A stretch of 64,000 nt of DNA from Pseudobacteroides sp. Its GTDB lineage: Bacteria > Bacillota > Clostridia > Acetivibrionales > DSM-2933. Under the pieces are notes generated by a model that saw only the letters and a program-made list of their open reading frames with translations, did no database searches and was not told where the DNA came from. The stretch is from NCBI RefSeq assembly GCF_036567765.1, contig NZ_DATCTU010000006.1, positions 22,112 through 86,111 of the forward strand. Reading direction: 5' to 3'. The translations under genes and the position numbers were made by a program. This document shows, one piece after another, positions 46,322 to 55,761 of the stretch (position 1 is the first letter of the stretch; each line of letters opens with the position of its first letter).

Positions 46322-48517
46322 TTGTTCAAATCAAACGTTCAGATAGGAACATCTGTAAATATTATATATGGTTTCAAGCCTCTGTGGAAGTTTTATGATG
46401 AGGATGGATCTCCATTTTTTTCACTTCCTTGTAAGCCAATAAGAACTTCACTTCCTCAGCCAATTTTAGAGCCACAGACATTTTTCAGTTATCCATTAAT
46501 AACTCTACATGATGAGGTAAAAAGCCTCTTGAGCAGCTTGTTTGAATACAGGGTATTGCCCTTCAAAGGGAAGGAAAAAGTATTTAATATACCTACAGGT
46601 CCACTCATACTAGACCATCCTGACAATAGTGAAGTTCTTGGAAAATTAGGAAGCTATATGGGGCTTGATCTTACGCAGGATTGCAGTTATATGCTAGTGA
46701 AACTAAGGCGTTTTTCAGGTGAAGCTTCTCATGAAGTGTTACGGGAAACTGGTGCAGTCACATTTGACAAGCAACTGCACCTAACCAAGGAGGGCAGGGT
46801 GGCTATGTCAAGGCTTCGGCCCGGAATCAAGCTATGTGAAGGTCTTAAACATGATGCCATAGTCACAGAGAGGCAGGCAGAAGGTTATTTGGATTTTTTT
46901 CAGAACTACGGGACTCATTTTGTGTCCAAATTATATTTTGGCGATTATATTTTCCAGGTATTTGCATATTCAAAAGAAAACTTTACAGTACTTAAAGAAG
47001 CATTTAAAAATGATTCTGTCAGAAGAGAATTAACAGGATATAGTGCTTTGAGCTGGAATTACTACACAAACCGCAGCTTGGTTGGACAGTATGGCAGAAT
47101 AATAAGCCACAGTGGTGATAAGCGGTTAAGCCAAACTATTGAGCAAAAAAAATGGCATGATGAAAAGTATGCAAAGTGTGATAGTATTTTCACAGCATTT
47201 ATAAAATATCCCTATGCACAGACCTCTTTCTTGGGCCAATTTGACAAAATAGTTCCCATTGGGTTTGAATTAACACCTATTAATCGTTTCATAGAAATAT
47301 TCCGATCATTTTCCTGGCAACGGATTTTAAAGGGTGCACTTATACATCAATATGGTTATGATATTAACCTTTCAGTATCAAGGCTTAGAGGGTATAACTG
47401 GGAAGATTTATTGAAGTATAAGAAAGGGGAATACCCTCCGATAATTAGCCAAAGCGAAGACATTGAAATATGCCAGCCTATTGTTGACCTTGGAAAGCTG
47501 GAACTCGAAAACCATGCAAAGATAAAAAGCCTGTCGGTTACAGCAGATGTTATGAATGCTTCAAAAAAAGCAGTAATTAATATACCGGGCCGCTCAATTA
47601 CATTTATATGTCCCTGGCTGGAAGCTGCAGAAGAAAGCCCAGAATCCACAACACTTATGGTTTCCGAAGAGGCTTTTTCCGACTTGAAACTTTATATCGG
47701 CATTATGTGGGGCGTAATGCGTGTGGTTAGCGAGGCAGGAAGCCGTCACTATACGCTTTTAGACGGTTTTTGTTTTACAGAAGGACTTTATGACGAGTTA
47801 TCAAAAAGGAGAAAGATTGAGCTAAAAAACATAAGAAACAGGTTATCTCCACAGCTTTTACTAAAACATTCTGAGAACCTCAAGATTCTGATGGCACAAC
47901 TTTTACTGTGTTGCAGCAGGAGACATGGCAGTGTCTTTCCAGTGCATTTGGCACATTTTTATCTTAAATGGATGAATGAGCTTTCCTTTAGCTCAGATGA
48001 GCTTAAAGCACACATCAAAGGCATTGAAAATATTGCGGCAGCTTTAACTAAAGTGCATTGCAGCATGCAGTCGGCTGAAGAGGACACCTCTACAAAAGAT
48101 TATATTTCTTGTGCAGGCTGCTTGAACCTCCATAGGGAATGGAAAGTGAAATATAATGAAGCAGCAAGGGATATTTATGTTCAAAAGAAGAATATATTGA
48201 GGGAAACAACCGTCACTGGCAATAAAATGCTGAACAGATCATCACTGCAGCAATTAATAGATTGTTTTTTCATTATTTACAGGCTTCGTTCTGAATTGAA
48301 GGAGAAAGCTGACGTAAATTCTGCCTATCCGCCAGGTAAAAATGGCTGGGAATTGATTGAGTCAGTAAATCGGTTGCACCTGAAGCAAGTGCAGGCTATG
48401 ATAGACATGGAAGAAAGCATGAGGGAAGTTTCTAAGGCAGTTGATGCAATGAACTTATGTATGAATATAGACTTCCAGCAAAAGCAGCTTGATTACATGC
48501 TCACATGGTTCAAATAA
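46322..48517 (+). CDS. Second MACPF-signature protein, shorter paralogue
   Basis: A 731-residue protein starting at TTG 46322, with GGAGGG at ideal spacing. Its first ~420 residues align throughout with the larger neighbour (YGFKPLW/YGFKPVW; FNIPTGPL/FSIPSGPL; QYGRIIS/QYGSIIS), including YGTHF at 196-200 and Gly207. The C-terminal ~200 residues are helical, with two Cys in YISCAGCLNLH, and lack the beta-rich modules of the partner. There is no signal peptide. The pair is almost certainly co-transcribed, and the proteins may act as two components of one complex. No immunity-like or secretion gene is next to them. Confidence 0.75.
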   Translation: MFKSNVQIGTSVNIIYGFKPLWKFYDEDGSPFFSLPCKPIRTSLPQPILEPQTFFSYPLITLHDEVKSLLSSLFEYRVLPFKGKEKVFNIPTGPLILDHPDNSEVLGKLGSYMGLDLTQDCSYMLVKLRRFSGEASHEVLRETGAVTFDKQLHLTKEGRVAMSRLRPGIKLCEGLKHDAIVTERQAEGYLDFFQNYGTHFVSKLYFGDYIFQVFAYSKENFTVLKEAFKNDSVRRELTGYSALSWNYYTNRSLVGQYGRIISHSGDKRLSQTIEQKKWHDEKYAKCDSIFTAFIKYPYAQTSFLGQFDKIVPIGFELTPINRFIEIFRSFSWQRILKGALIHQYGYDINLSVSRLRGYNWEDLLKYKKGEYPPIISQSEDIEICQPIVDLGKLELENHAKIKSLSVTADVMNASKKAVINIPGRSITFICPWLEAAEESPESTTLMVSEEAFSDLKLYIGIMWGVMRVVSEAGSRHYTLLDGFCFTEGLYDELSKRRKIELKNIRNRLSPQLLLKHSENLKILMAQLLLCCSRRHGSVFPVHLAHFYLKWMNELSFSSDELKAHIKGIENIAAALTKVHCSMQSAEEDTSTKDYISCAGCLNLHREWKVKYNEAARDIYVQKKNILRETTVTGNKMLNRSSLQQLIDCFFIIYRLRSELKEKADVNSAYPPGKNGWELIESVNRLHLKQVQAMIDMEESMREVSKAVDAMNLCMNIDFQQKQLDYMLTWFK

Positions 48518-48521
48518 AGTG

Positions 48522-50139
48522 TTAGAAATTAAATTTTAAAACAGTTTCCTTTAGGTTTCTTGCATCTTCCATACTAATAAGCATTTGTTTATGGACTTCA
48601 TTCACTTGATCAACAATGCTTGATGTTTTTTCTGCAATATTTTGTGTCCCTGCAGCTCCACTATTTATAGTCATTGAAATTTCACCTATAGCCCTTATGA
48701 TACTTTCCACATTCACCGACAGCTCTTCAACTGTTGCACTGAAATCAGAAACCAATCTGTCAATAAACATGGCATCTTCACTATATTGTTTTCCAGTTTG
48801 CAGCATTTCCTCGTAGTCTCCTATAACATTACTATCCATAAAACTTATAATTTCCCTTGAGCTATCTGACAAATTCTCAACCGATGATATTACTTCCTTT
48901 GTAACTCTTTGAATCTCACTAATTGTACTTTTGGAGTCTTAAGCTAGCTTTCTTATTTCGTCTGCAACAACAGCAAACCCTTTTTCCGATTCTCCTGCTC
49001 TGGCAGCTTCTATCGCAGCATTGAGAGCAAGAAAGTTGGTCTGAGATGATATTTGCAAAATAGCGTGAGAAAGCACTTTAATCTGGTCAATCGCCTTCGC
49101 TTGCTCTAATGCCGATTCCAACTTGTATCTTTGCTTTTCATAAATCTCTTGTGCTGCCTGCTGTGAAGCAACCGCATTGGATTTCAATTCATTGGCTCGG
49201 CTACTAATTTCTTTTGCTGCCGCTGACCCTCTTTGAGCTTTTGCAGCTATTGCATCTATTGCAGTTTCTATCTCTTCGGAAGATGTATTTACTTGCTCGG
49301 TTGCTGTAGCAGTTTCTTCCATTCCTAAAGAGAGCTGCTGAACTGTATCTGATGTGTCCCCTATATTTGAATTCAGCTCAGTTAAGCATTTTGATACAGT
49401 TATCGCGGCCTCTTCAACACTATCAGAGCAATTATTGATATCAATCATAATAGACCTAAGATTAGTGATAAACTTGTTAACACTTGTTGAAAGATTGCCA
49501 ATTTCATCCTTCGAGTAAACATGAATTTGTTGCGTTAAGTCGCCTCCATTTTCAGCTAGTGAATTAAGCTCTTTCTCCAGCAGCATGATGGGTTTTATTA
49601 TGATTTTTGATATGGATAACCATACAATAACGATTACTGTAATTAATGCAAATAATGAAACTATTAATACTTCACTATTTATTATTTCGGCAGTTTTATC
49701 AAACTCTCCCATGACTTGATTACCATCGTCCGGACCCCCATCGATATAGGCCTTAACCATTCTCTTTCCCATTTCATAATACGGTTCAAAATCTTTTCTA
49801 ATTTTATCAAGTTCTTTCTTTTGCTCTGGATTAATCTTTATAAGCTCATTAAGAGTTGTCTTTACATTTTGTGCATATTTATCTGCTTCATTAAACCCGT
49901 CGTCGAATCCTTCAGCAGCCCTTGCAGCACTAATATCTGTAATCCACTGCTGTACCTGTACAACATTAAGTTTTAAATCATCAGACTTCGATAAAGTGGT
50001 GAAGAATTTTCCATTCATTTCGTTCACCATCTTTAGATTGTTTTTAGCTGTAATAAACTGAGTACAAATAATGAGAATAAAAAAACATTAAAGCAAATAT
50101 AGGTAACATTAATTTGACCTTTATACTTTTCATTAGCAT
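48522..50139 (-). pseudogene. Broken methyl-accepting chemotaxis protein
   Basis: A near-copy of the intact receptor at 61464-63161, inactivated several times. A frameshift in a run of seven A/T at 50079-50085 separates the start (MLMKSIKVKLMLP) from the rest. About 35 codons before the second membrane helix are missing (near 49680). A Glu codon has become TAA at 48939-48941 in the signalling tip region (EIRKLA*DSKST). The HAMP-like part and methylation helices are otherwise preserved, so the decay is recent. Confidence 0.88.
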
Positions 50140-50617
50140 CTCATCCTTTTTATGTATTTTTGTTTTTGGAATTATGTTAACTAATATCTATTATGTATTT
50201 TTACAAGGCATAGAACAACAAAATTCGACATACTTCTACATTCAACATTCGGTAATCCGCATTAAGGTAATTACCCCAATTATTGTGTGCATTATAGCAT
50301 CCACAGCCATTCACCATTAAGTCTCATGCTGCTACTCTTATCAAAATTCCAACAGGAAAGGTGAAGTGAAATAGCAAAAAAGTGTAAAGATAAAAATTAA
50401 AATTTCTAGTATTTATGAAGGTTCATCACGGGATACCTCATTTTTTATATTGGCATATGTCAGTATATCGGCTAAACCTTACGAATTGTAAGGATATGAT
50501 ATGAATTAACGCTGTTGGTAAATTTCATGAAAATCCTTACTTAGTTGAATTATCACTGTGTCCATAAGAGATTATTTGAATATAAAGCAGTATGATGAGC
50601 AGGCTAAAAATATAATA
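50140..50617. other. Intergenic region with nothing recognised
   Basis: About 480 AT-rich bases between the broken receptor and the miniature element. Short frames exist but none has a ribosome site or family resemblance. Confidence 0.4.
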
Positions 50618-50769
50618 GGGGTATCGGCAGTTTTTTGGGGAAATTGTACGCTAAGCTGAAAAAGCAGTTATTGCAATGCTTTTAATCGTGGGAATATTAG
50701 ATATAAGATATAGATTTTCTAAGCGTTTAAGCCCTTAGCGTACAAAATTAGCAAAAACTGCTTATACCC
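50618..50769. mobile_element. Miniature inverted-repeat element (MITE), IS4-related end
   Basis: A 152-bp element with terminal inverted repeats of about 40 bp: GGGGTATCGGCAGTTTTTTG at the left and, reversed, GGGTATAAGCAGTTTTTGCT at the right, both continuing into TTGTACGCTAAG. No coding capacity. The left ~75 bp also occurs at 52728-52803, where it adjoins the 3' part of an IS4-family transposase, so the element probably derives from that insertion sequence by internal deletion. Confidence 0.82.
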
Positions 50770-50825
50770 TAAGAAGGTCTCGGTTTTGCCTCTTCATGAA
50801 TAATTGGTTTATACTTAAAAAAACA

Positions 50826-50855
50826 CTCCGGCAGTCTTTATCATATCTGCCGGAG
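50826..50855 (-). terminator. Terminator of the sigma/anti-sigma operon
   Basis: CTCCGGCAG and CTGCCGGAG arms with a 12-base loop; on the minus strand a run of seven T follows at 50823-50817. It lies 47 bases beyond the anti-sigma stop. Confidence 0.88.
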
Positions 50856-50901
50856 CGGTCATATTCAATTCATGATGATGTGTGCATCTGCTTACCCAAA
50901 A

Positions 50902-51990
50902 TTATTTTATCTGCGAATAATCAAATGAATCCGCAAATTCCTGTAAAACCTCAGCCGTGATGCTTCCTGAAACTAATGAGCCGTTTCCTTCTGTTCCAGA
51001 AAGTACGTTTATGACAGCATAAGAATTTTTCAGATCTGCAATAACCAGAGATTTACTCCCACTGAGTGCCAGTGAGACCTTTACACCGCTGCTTGTTTTA
51101 TATGTCCACTCTTTATAGACATTTGCCTCACCGATGTTAAGATACGTAGAGGAAAAAGTACCTTTCACATAGTTTCCGAACTGGTAGGCAATCCTCGATC
51201 TGTTTTTCAATATCGCTTCACCATCGAATTGAAAAGTACCGTCGTTGTAAACATAGCCTCCCAAGACCGTATTTGCATTTCCAATAAAATCACCCGCATC
51301 TGCCTGTTTGATTAATTCTTCACGGCTATCAATAACTGTCATGGAATTATGCAATGTCAGTCCATATTTTTTAACAATCTCCTCCAGTTTATCTGCCATT
51401 TCCTGAGTGTATACCAGATACATCGGGTATTTCTTAGTAATTTCATTGGAACCGTTCCCTACCGCATTCAGAAGGCTGTGATCAGTGTCATATCCGGTAC
51501 AAAATAAATTCCATGCAGCACTGGCTTTGTATTCATTACTGTCGGGATACCCCTGTAGAGCAATTAATTCCGGTTCTTTTTTTCCATTGTCTACGATAGG
51601 TGCTGCTACATCCGAGGTAGCAGCAGTCTCACCACGAGAATCCGAATCACTCATATTTTTTGTCACAGCAACTCCGTTATCATTGTTTTTGATAACCAAA
51701 TCTTTGATACCAAACCAGCGTGTAGCCAGCGTAGTAATACCAAGTACTGCGATAACAGCTGCGATAGCAGCTATACTGATAATCTTCTTCGTATTCATAG
51801 ATTTTTGACCTCCTGATTTTTGTTTGCTTCTGTCTTTGATTTTTTCAAAAAACTGGTCTGGCATTACAGTGTCCGCTTCCATGCTACCTTGCAAATGAAA
51901 CAATTTATCTGAAATTTCATCTGCTTTTTCGATATTGTCACATAGGACAGCCGTATCCAATTCCTTCATGAGTTGTGAAATATTATCCAT
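50902..51990 (-). CDS. Membrane-anchored anti-sigma-type protein
   Basis: A 362-residue protein with a cytoplasmic N-terminal part (1-67), one membrane helix (69-88) and a large extracytoplasmic domain. The first ~50 residues are helical and acidic, as in ECF anti-sigma factors, but I do not see a ZAS zinc motif (HxxxCxxC). The outer domain (~130-362) is unrecognised. It follows the ECF sigma gene by 68 bases in one operon, so it probably binds and restrains that sigma factor in response to an envelope signal. Confidence 0.8.
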   Translation of the reverse strand: MDNISQLMKELDTAVLCDNIEKADEISDKLFHLQGSMEADTVMPDQFFEKIKDRSKQKSGGQKSMNTKKIISIAAIAAVIAVLGITTLATRWFGIKDLVIKNNDNGVAVTKNMSDSDSRGETAATSDVAAPIVDNGKKEPELIALQGYPDSNEYKASAAWNLFCTGYDTDHSLLNAVGNGSNEITKKYPMYLVYTQEMADKLEEIVKKYGLTLHNSMTVIDSREELIKQADAGDFIGNANTVLGGYVYNDGTFQFDGEAILKNRSRIAYQFGNYVKGTFSSTYLNIGEANVYKEWTYKTSSGVKVSLALSGSKSLVIADLKNSYAVINVLSGTEGNGSLVSGSITAEVLQEFADSFDYSQIK

Positions 51991-52058
51991 ATGAATTACC
52001 TCAACTTTCTCAGTAAAGCACCTTACACTGATATATATCTAAATTTACCTAATGTAAC

Positions 52059-52574
52059 TTATTTATCATCAAGTTTTAAATTTTTGACTATACCCTGTAT
52101 TCCCCGCTTAAGTCTTACCAGCCGCATACGCATTGCTGTTTCACTGATGCCCTGCTCCGAAGCAATTTCTTTAATTGATTTACGCTCTATGTAACGTTGA
52201 GTATAAAGCTTATGCTGATTTGAATTCAAACTTCCAATCACTTGCCCGGTATAAGCCGTCTCATCAATTTTCCGGTCTATATCCATTAAGAGTTTTTCAC
52301 ATAAGTCAGTATCGTTGTCAGCAATATTTTCAGACAGATATTCCATTGTAGAAATCCTATGCTGCTTTAAATATGTAAGCGTAAGATTCCGTGCCGTCCT
52401 GTACAAAAATGCAGGCGGTTTTTCATGATGCAAAAAGGCTTCGCCTTTTTCATAGGCAACTGTGAAGACGTCCTGGATTAAATCCTCAGTAGACTCCCTG
52501 CTTCCGGTCATCGTAAATATGTATTTATATATTCTTTTATAGTTTTCCTTGCAAAGTTCCTCAAAACTTCTCAT
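52059..52574 (-). CDS. ECF-type RNA polymerase sigma factor
   Basis: A 171-residue extracytoplasmic-function sigma factor. Region 2 is near residues 5-75 (FEELCKENYKRIYKYIFTMT; TEDLIQDVFTVAYEKG), and region 4 is near 115-165 with the helix-turn-helix IKEIASEQGISETAMRMRLVR. I chose ATG 52574, with GAGGTGGG upstream. Such factors are held by a membrane protein, here encoded just downstream, and usually activate their own operon. Confidence 0.95.
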   Translation of the reverse strand: MRSFEELCKENYKRIYKYIFTMTGSRESTEDLIQDVFTVAYEKGEAFLHHEKPPAFLYRTARNLTLTYLKQHRISTMEYLSENIADNDTDLCEKLLMDIDRKIDETAYTGQVIGSLNSNQHKLYTQRYIERKSIKEIASEQGISETAMRMRLVRLKRGIQGIVKNLKLDDK

Positions 52575-52727
52575 TCGGCCCACCTCTACTATATTTATAT
52601 CCTATTTTGATTAATGTAACAAAAATTTTTGCTTTAAAACAGGGCACAAATTGTTCCAGTCCATCCATCATATTACTTCTATTAATTCAATAGATCGGTT
52701 CCTTAATTAATTTCTTGCTTTCCAACT

Positions 52728-53060
52728 GGGGTATCGGCAGTTTTTTGCGGAAATTGTACGCTAAGCTGAAAAGGAGTTATTGTAATACTTTTTGTTGTGG
52801 GAATCAATCTGCCACCTAAAGGTATACAGATTGGCTATCTCCAATGCAGTTAAATCAAATCTGTTGGTTAATATATATACTGGGCAGCCTTCCTTCTCAT
52901 TATATACAAGTAACCCGCCGTAAGGGATTCTTCATTTTCTTTCCGTTAGCTTCATTCCCTACAAGAATGATTGTATCGGATAAGAGATTATCTTCTCCAC
53001 TCGGTAACGGATTCTCTTTTAAAACTTCTATTGTAGCATTGATTTTCATCCTTGTTATGA
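52728..53060 (-). pseudogene. IS4-family transposase relic with one terminal repeat
   Basis: On the minus strand, from about 53060 down, frames encode the C-terminal third of an IS4-type transposase (MKNPLRRVTCI, a frameshift, then VYILTNRFDLTALEIANLYT and FRWQI). The coding match stops right after RWQI, short of the catalytic Glu region, and the sequence then passes into the element's terminal repeat (52803-52728). The N-terminal part is missing. The insertion sequence is dead. Confidence 0.75.
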
Positions 53061-53069
53061 AACGCCAGA

Positions 53070-53560
53070 ACGATAAGTGTAATATAATTTTGCACCTAAA
53101 CCATTATCTGAAGCTATTGGATCATCAGAAGATGTTGAACATTCGCATTTATAAAATCCCCCAAAGTTTTTAGAAAAACCCATCTTGTTATATTATTCCT
53201 GTTAGATGGTGCTCCACTAGCTGCGTCATAATCTACATCTATAGAGAGTAAAATCTATCGCTGTAAACTGCCATCCAAAAGTTCCATAATAAAGTGGTAT
53301 AGCAAGTGAAACTGGATCGTCACTTTCTTCTGGTGTTATACTTTTGGTGCTTTCAAATTCAGAATCAGCACTTATAAGTTTATATATACATCCTAGAGGA
53401 CTTTTACGGCTATATGGTCACCGGAACACCAATAATCATATAAAAATAAGAGCGTTTGTGAAAAAACACGGGTTAATGATTATATGCTGATATACCATTT
53501 TTGAGGACTTTTCTATACGGAATGGTGTTAGATTGAAGCAGCGAATAAGGTCTACCCCCT
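53070..53560 (-). pseudogene. Decayed coding sequence of unknown family
   Basis: On the minus strand several overlapping frames give protein-like runs: SITPEESDDPVSLAIPLYYG and GTFGWQFTAIDFTLYR, then in another frame VDYDAASGAPSNRNNITRWV, then GGFYKCECSTSSDDPIASDN ending at a stop near 53087. The three pieces are consistent with one gene broken by frameshifts. I recognise no family. It lies beside the IS4 relic. Confidence 0.4.
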
Positions 53561-53596
53561 TATTCGCCTTATTAAATTAGTAGCCGTGCTCTGACT

Positions 53597-54805
53597 TTAC
53601 TCAGCAGGCATATGCTGGGTTATACAATGGAGCCCTCCGCCCCAGAGGTTTACATTTTCAGAATCTATACCGATTATTTGCCTTCCGGGAAATACTCCGC
53701 GGAATATATCGATGACACCGTTTTCAGTGTCCCTCAGTTCAGTAGAAAGCCCGGATTTCCAATAGGATTGAAATAAAACAGCACCATTTGTAGCAGCATA
53801 GTTCAAATAACTGCGTATGGGTGTTTTGCCTTCTTCATTTGGTTTACCGTAGACCATTGGCGGCATAGGTATCCTTATAATGCGAAATGGTTTACCGTCC
53901 TGATCGGTTGAATTCTTAAGTATATTATAATTTTCTTCAAGCCTTAAATATGATTCGTTTGTGTAATTGTTTGCATATCTGTCTCCGGGTAATACCTGTG
54001 CCAGAAGTATTGTATTAGGACTGGCGAACCTTGCTATTTCATTTATATGGCCGCTTGTAATTCTGTCATCTTCCGCAAGGCCTTTTTTAAGCCAAATTAT
54101 TTTCTTTAGCCCGAAAACTCTTTTGTATTCGTTCTCAATCTGCTGTTTTGTCATATCGGGATTGCGCTTCAGTACAACAGATTCAGTTGTCATCAAGGTA
54201 CCTTTCCCGTTTGATTCTATTGCACCGCCCTCGGATATAAGGCTGGTAGCTATAACAGGAAGATTGAACCTTTGAGCTACAAGCCTATCTACCTGGCCTT
54301 CTACATTGATATAGTCCTGGCTTCCATCCCGGCTGTAATTGTTAAAACCGAAATCTACAACATTAAGCTTGTTATTGGCGTTCATTACAAAGACCGGACC
54401 TACATCCCGGGTCCAGATAGACATATGGTTGATATCGTAAAAGCTTACACTTGTGCCTGTATAGCCGCTTGATTTGAGTAAAGCCTTTATTTGTGAGATT
54501 TCATCCTTGCTTCTTGTCATTACATTGACCCTGATAAACGGATCAATAGCTTTTATAACATTTATGATTACAGGGCTTACAGGATGATTGCCGACGTTAT
54601 AGGCTTCCGATGGCCACTGTAGCCAAATGGCCTGCTGTTTTTCAAATTCACCGGGAAGTCTGTAGGAAGCAGGAGTATTCCCGGAGTTATATTCAAGCTT
54701 TTTGATATTGTTGTTTCTCTTTTGCGGCTGGTATTTCCACACACCTGCTAACAGAAACAGCAAGCATATCGGAATGATTATTAAAATTGTAGATATCCTT
54801 TTCAT
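53597..54805 (-). CDS. Exported agmatine deiminase-like (PAD_porph) protein
   Basis: A 402-residue enzyme of the agmatine/peptidylarginine deiminase family, which hydrolyses guanidino groups to ureido groups and ammonia. Catalytic features: WTRDVGP near 135, EGGAIESNGKGTL near 195, GHINEIARF near 255 and the nucleophile Cys394 in GGGLHCITQ. Unlike cytoplasmic AguA, it begins with a hydrophobic segment at residues 5-23, so it is probably membrane-anchored and faces outside. No putrescine-pathway gene is near. The substrate could be agmatine or peptidyl-arginine. Confidence 0.9.
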   Translation of the reverse strand: MKRISTILIIIPICLLFLLAGVWKYQPQKRNNNIKKLEYNSGNTPASYRLPGEFEKQQAIWLQWPSEAYNVGNHPVSPVIINVIKAIDPFIRVNVMTRSKDEISQIKALLKSSGYTGTSVSFYDINHMSIWTRDVGPVFVMNANNKLNVVDFGFNNYSRDGSQDYINVEGQVDRLVAQRFNLPVIATSLISEGGAIESNGKGTLMTTESVVLKRNPDMTKQQIENEYKRVFGLKKIIWLKKGLAEDDRITSGHINEIARFASPNTILLAQVLPGDRYANNYTNESYLRLEENYNILKNSTDQDGKPFRIIRIPMPPMVYGKPNEEGKTPIRSYLNYAATNGAVLFQSYWKSGLSTELRDTENGVIDIFRGVFPGRQIIGIDSENVNLWGGGLHCITQHMPAE

Positions 54806-54876
54806 TTTATCCCTACCTTTTTGATTATAAACAACTTTTGTTGATGGGTTAAAAAGTTGTTTGCTGTTTGTTTAAA

Positions 54877-55512
54877 TTAGGCTTTGAAAATTGTTACAAA
54901 TACTTTGCCACCTGTTATGCCTGCTTCAATTATAACAGGGTAATCCTTCGAGTTACGGAATTTGAAATCCATGGTTCCATAGCTGACAGCAGCATCATTC
55001 CCTCGGGAAACATAATGGACATCTTTACTGTGTGGATGCCTTTCCACGATTTCCAAACCGGATTTTATAGCAGCATTGTAAAGGGTGCTGCTTAACTGGC
55101 AAACACCTCCGCCTATAGCTTCTTTCCTCTTTCCATTCATGATAATTTTTGCCTTTTCATACCCATCCTCTAAGGACCTTTTTCCAACAACCATGTTAAA
55201 GGAAAAAACTTCTCCCGATTCAACTTTGAAGCCGCTTATTTTACTGGCAGCGATTGATATATTATTAACCCTGTCAGGGTCTTTATCAAGCAAAGTTGTT
55301 TCAAAACCGGCAATAGGCACTCTTTCGCCGGTGGACAAATTCCTGTTCTCCGTGGGACTGGGTTTAGGTGACTGAACATTACCGGTGGATGAGGCATTTC
55401 CAGGGTTGAACTTTTCCTGCTCTGCTATTGGGTTTTGGGCTCTGCATGAAATTTGAGTTATAGCATTAAGAATAAGTAATATGGCAATTAAAATGTATTT
55501 GAATTTACTCAA
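54877..55512 (-). CDS. VanW-family lipoprotein
   Basis: A 211-residue exported protein. A signal peptide ends at ISC (Cys23), a possible lipoprotein site, followed by a Ser/Pro-rich linker to about 65 and then a VanW domain (FSFNMVVGKRSLEDGYEKAK; GGGVCQLSSTLYNAAIKSGL; ERHPHSKDVHYV). VanW proteins occur in glycopeptide-resistance clusters and widely in spore-formers; their activity is unknown. It precedes the agmatine-deiminase-like gene on the same strand, 71 bases away. A paralogue is divergent from it. Confidence 0.9.
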   Translation of the reverse strand: MSKFKYILIAILLILNAITQISCRAQNPIAEQEKFNPGNASSTGNVQSPKPSPTENRNLSTGERVPIAGFETTLLDKDPDRVNNISIAASKISGFKVESGEVFSFNMVVGKRSLEDGYEKAKIIMNGKRKEAIGGGVCQLSSTLYNAAIKSGLEIVERHPHSKDVHYVSRGNDAAVSYGTMDFKFRNSKDYPVIIEAGITGGKVFVTIFKA

Positions 55513-55761
55513 TGTATATCACCTCTTTTATTAGTATTTTTCAGGCAATTGATATAATTCGAGGTAAGTGTTTCAAAAAGATGTGTATTTATGCAATGCA
55601 GTGATATAAAGGGAGATGAGGTTAAGAGATATCTGATTTTTGATATTGTTTTTGAATACCTAGATAAAGGCAGGAAGTGGAAAGTGTATTTTCTCTTCTA
55701 ATACAAATAATATAAAGACAGTAGAAATATATACTGAAATTTACAAGAATGGTGAATCAAA

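Noticed and set aside
54829..54862. Hairpin AAACAACTTT / AAAAGTTGTTT between the VanW and deiminase genes
   Set aside because: The stem is weak and AT-rich and lacks a T-run; the two genes may still be co-transcribed.
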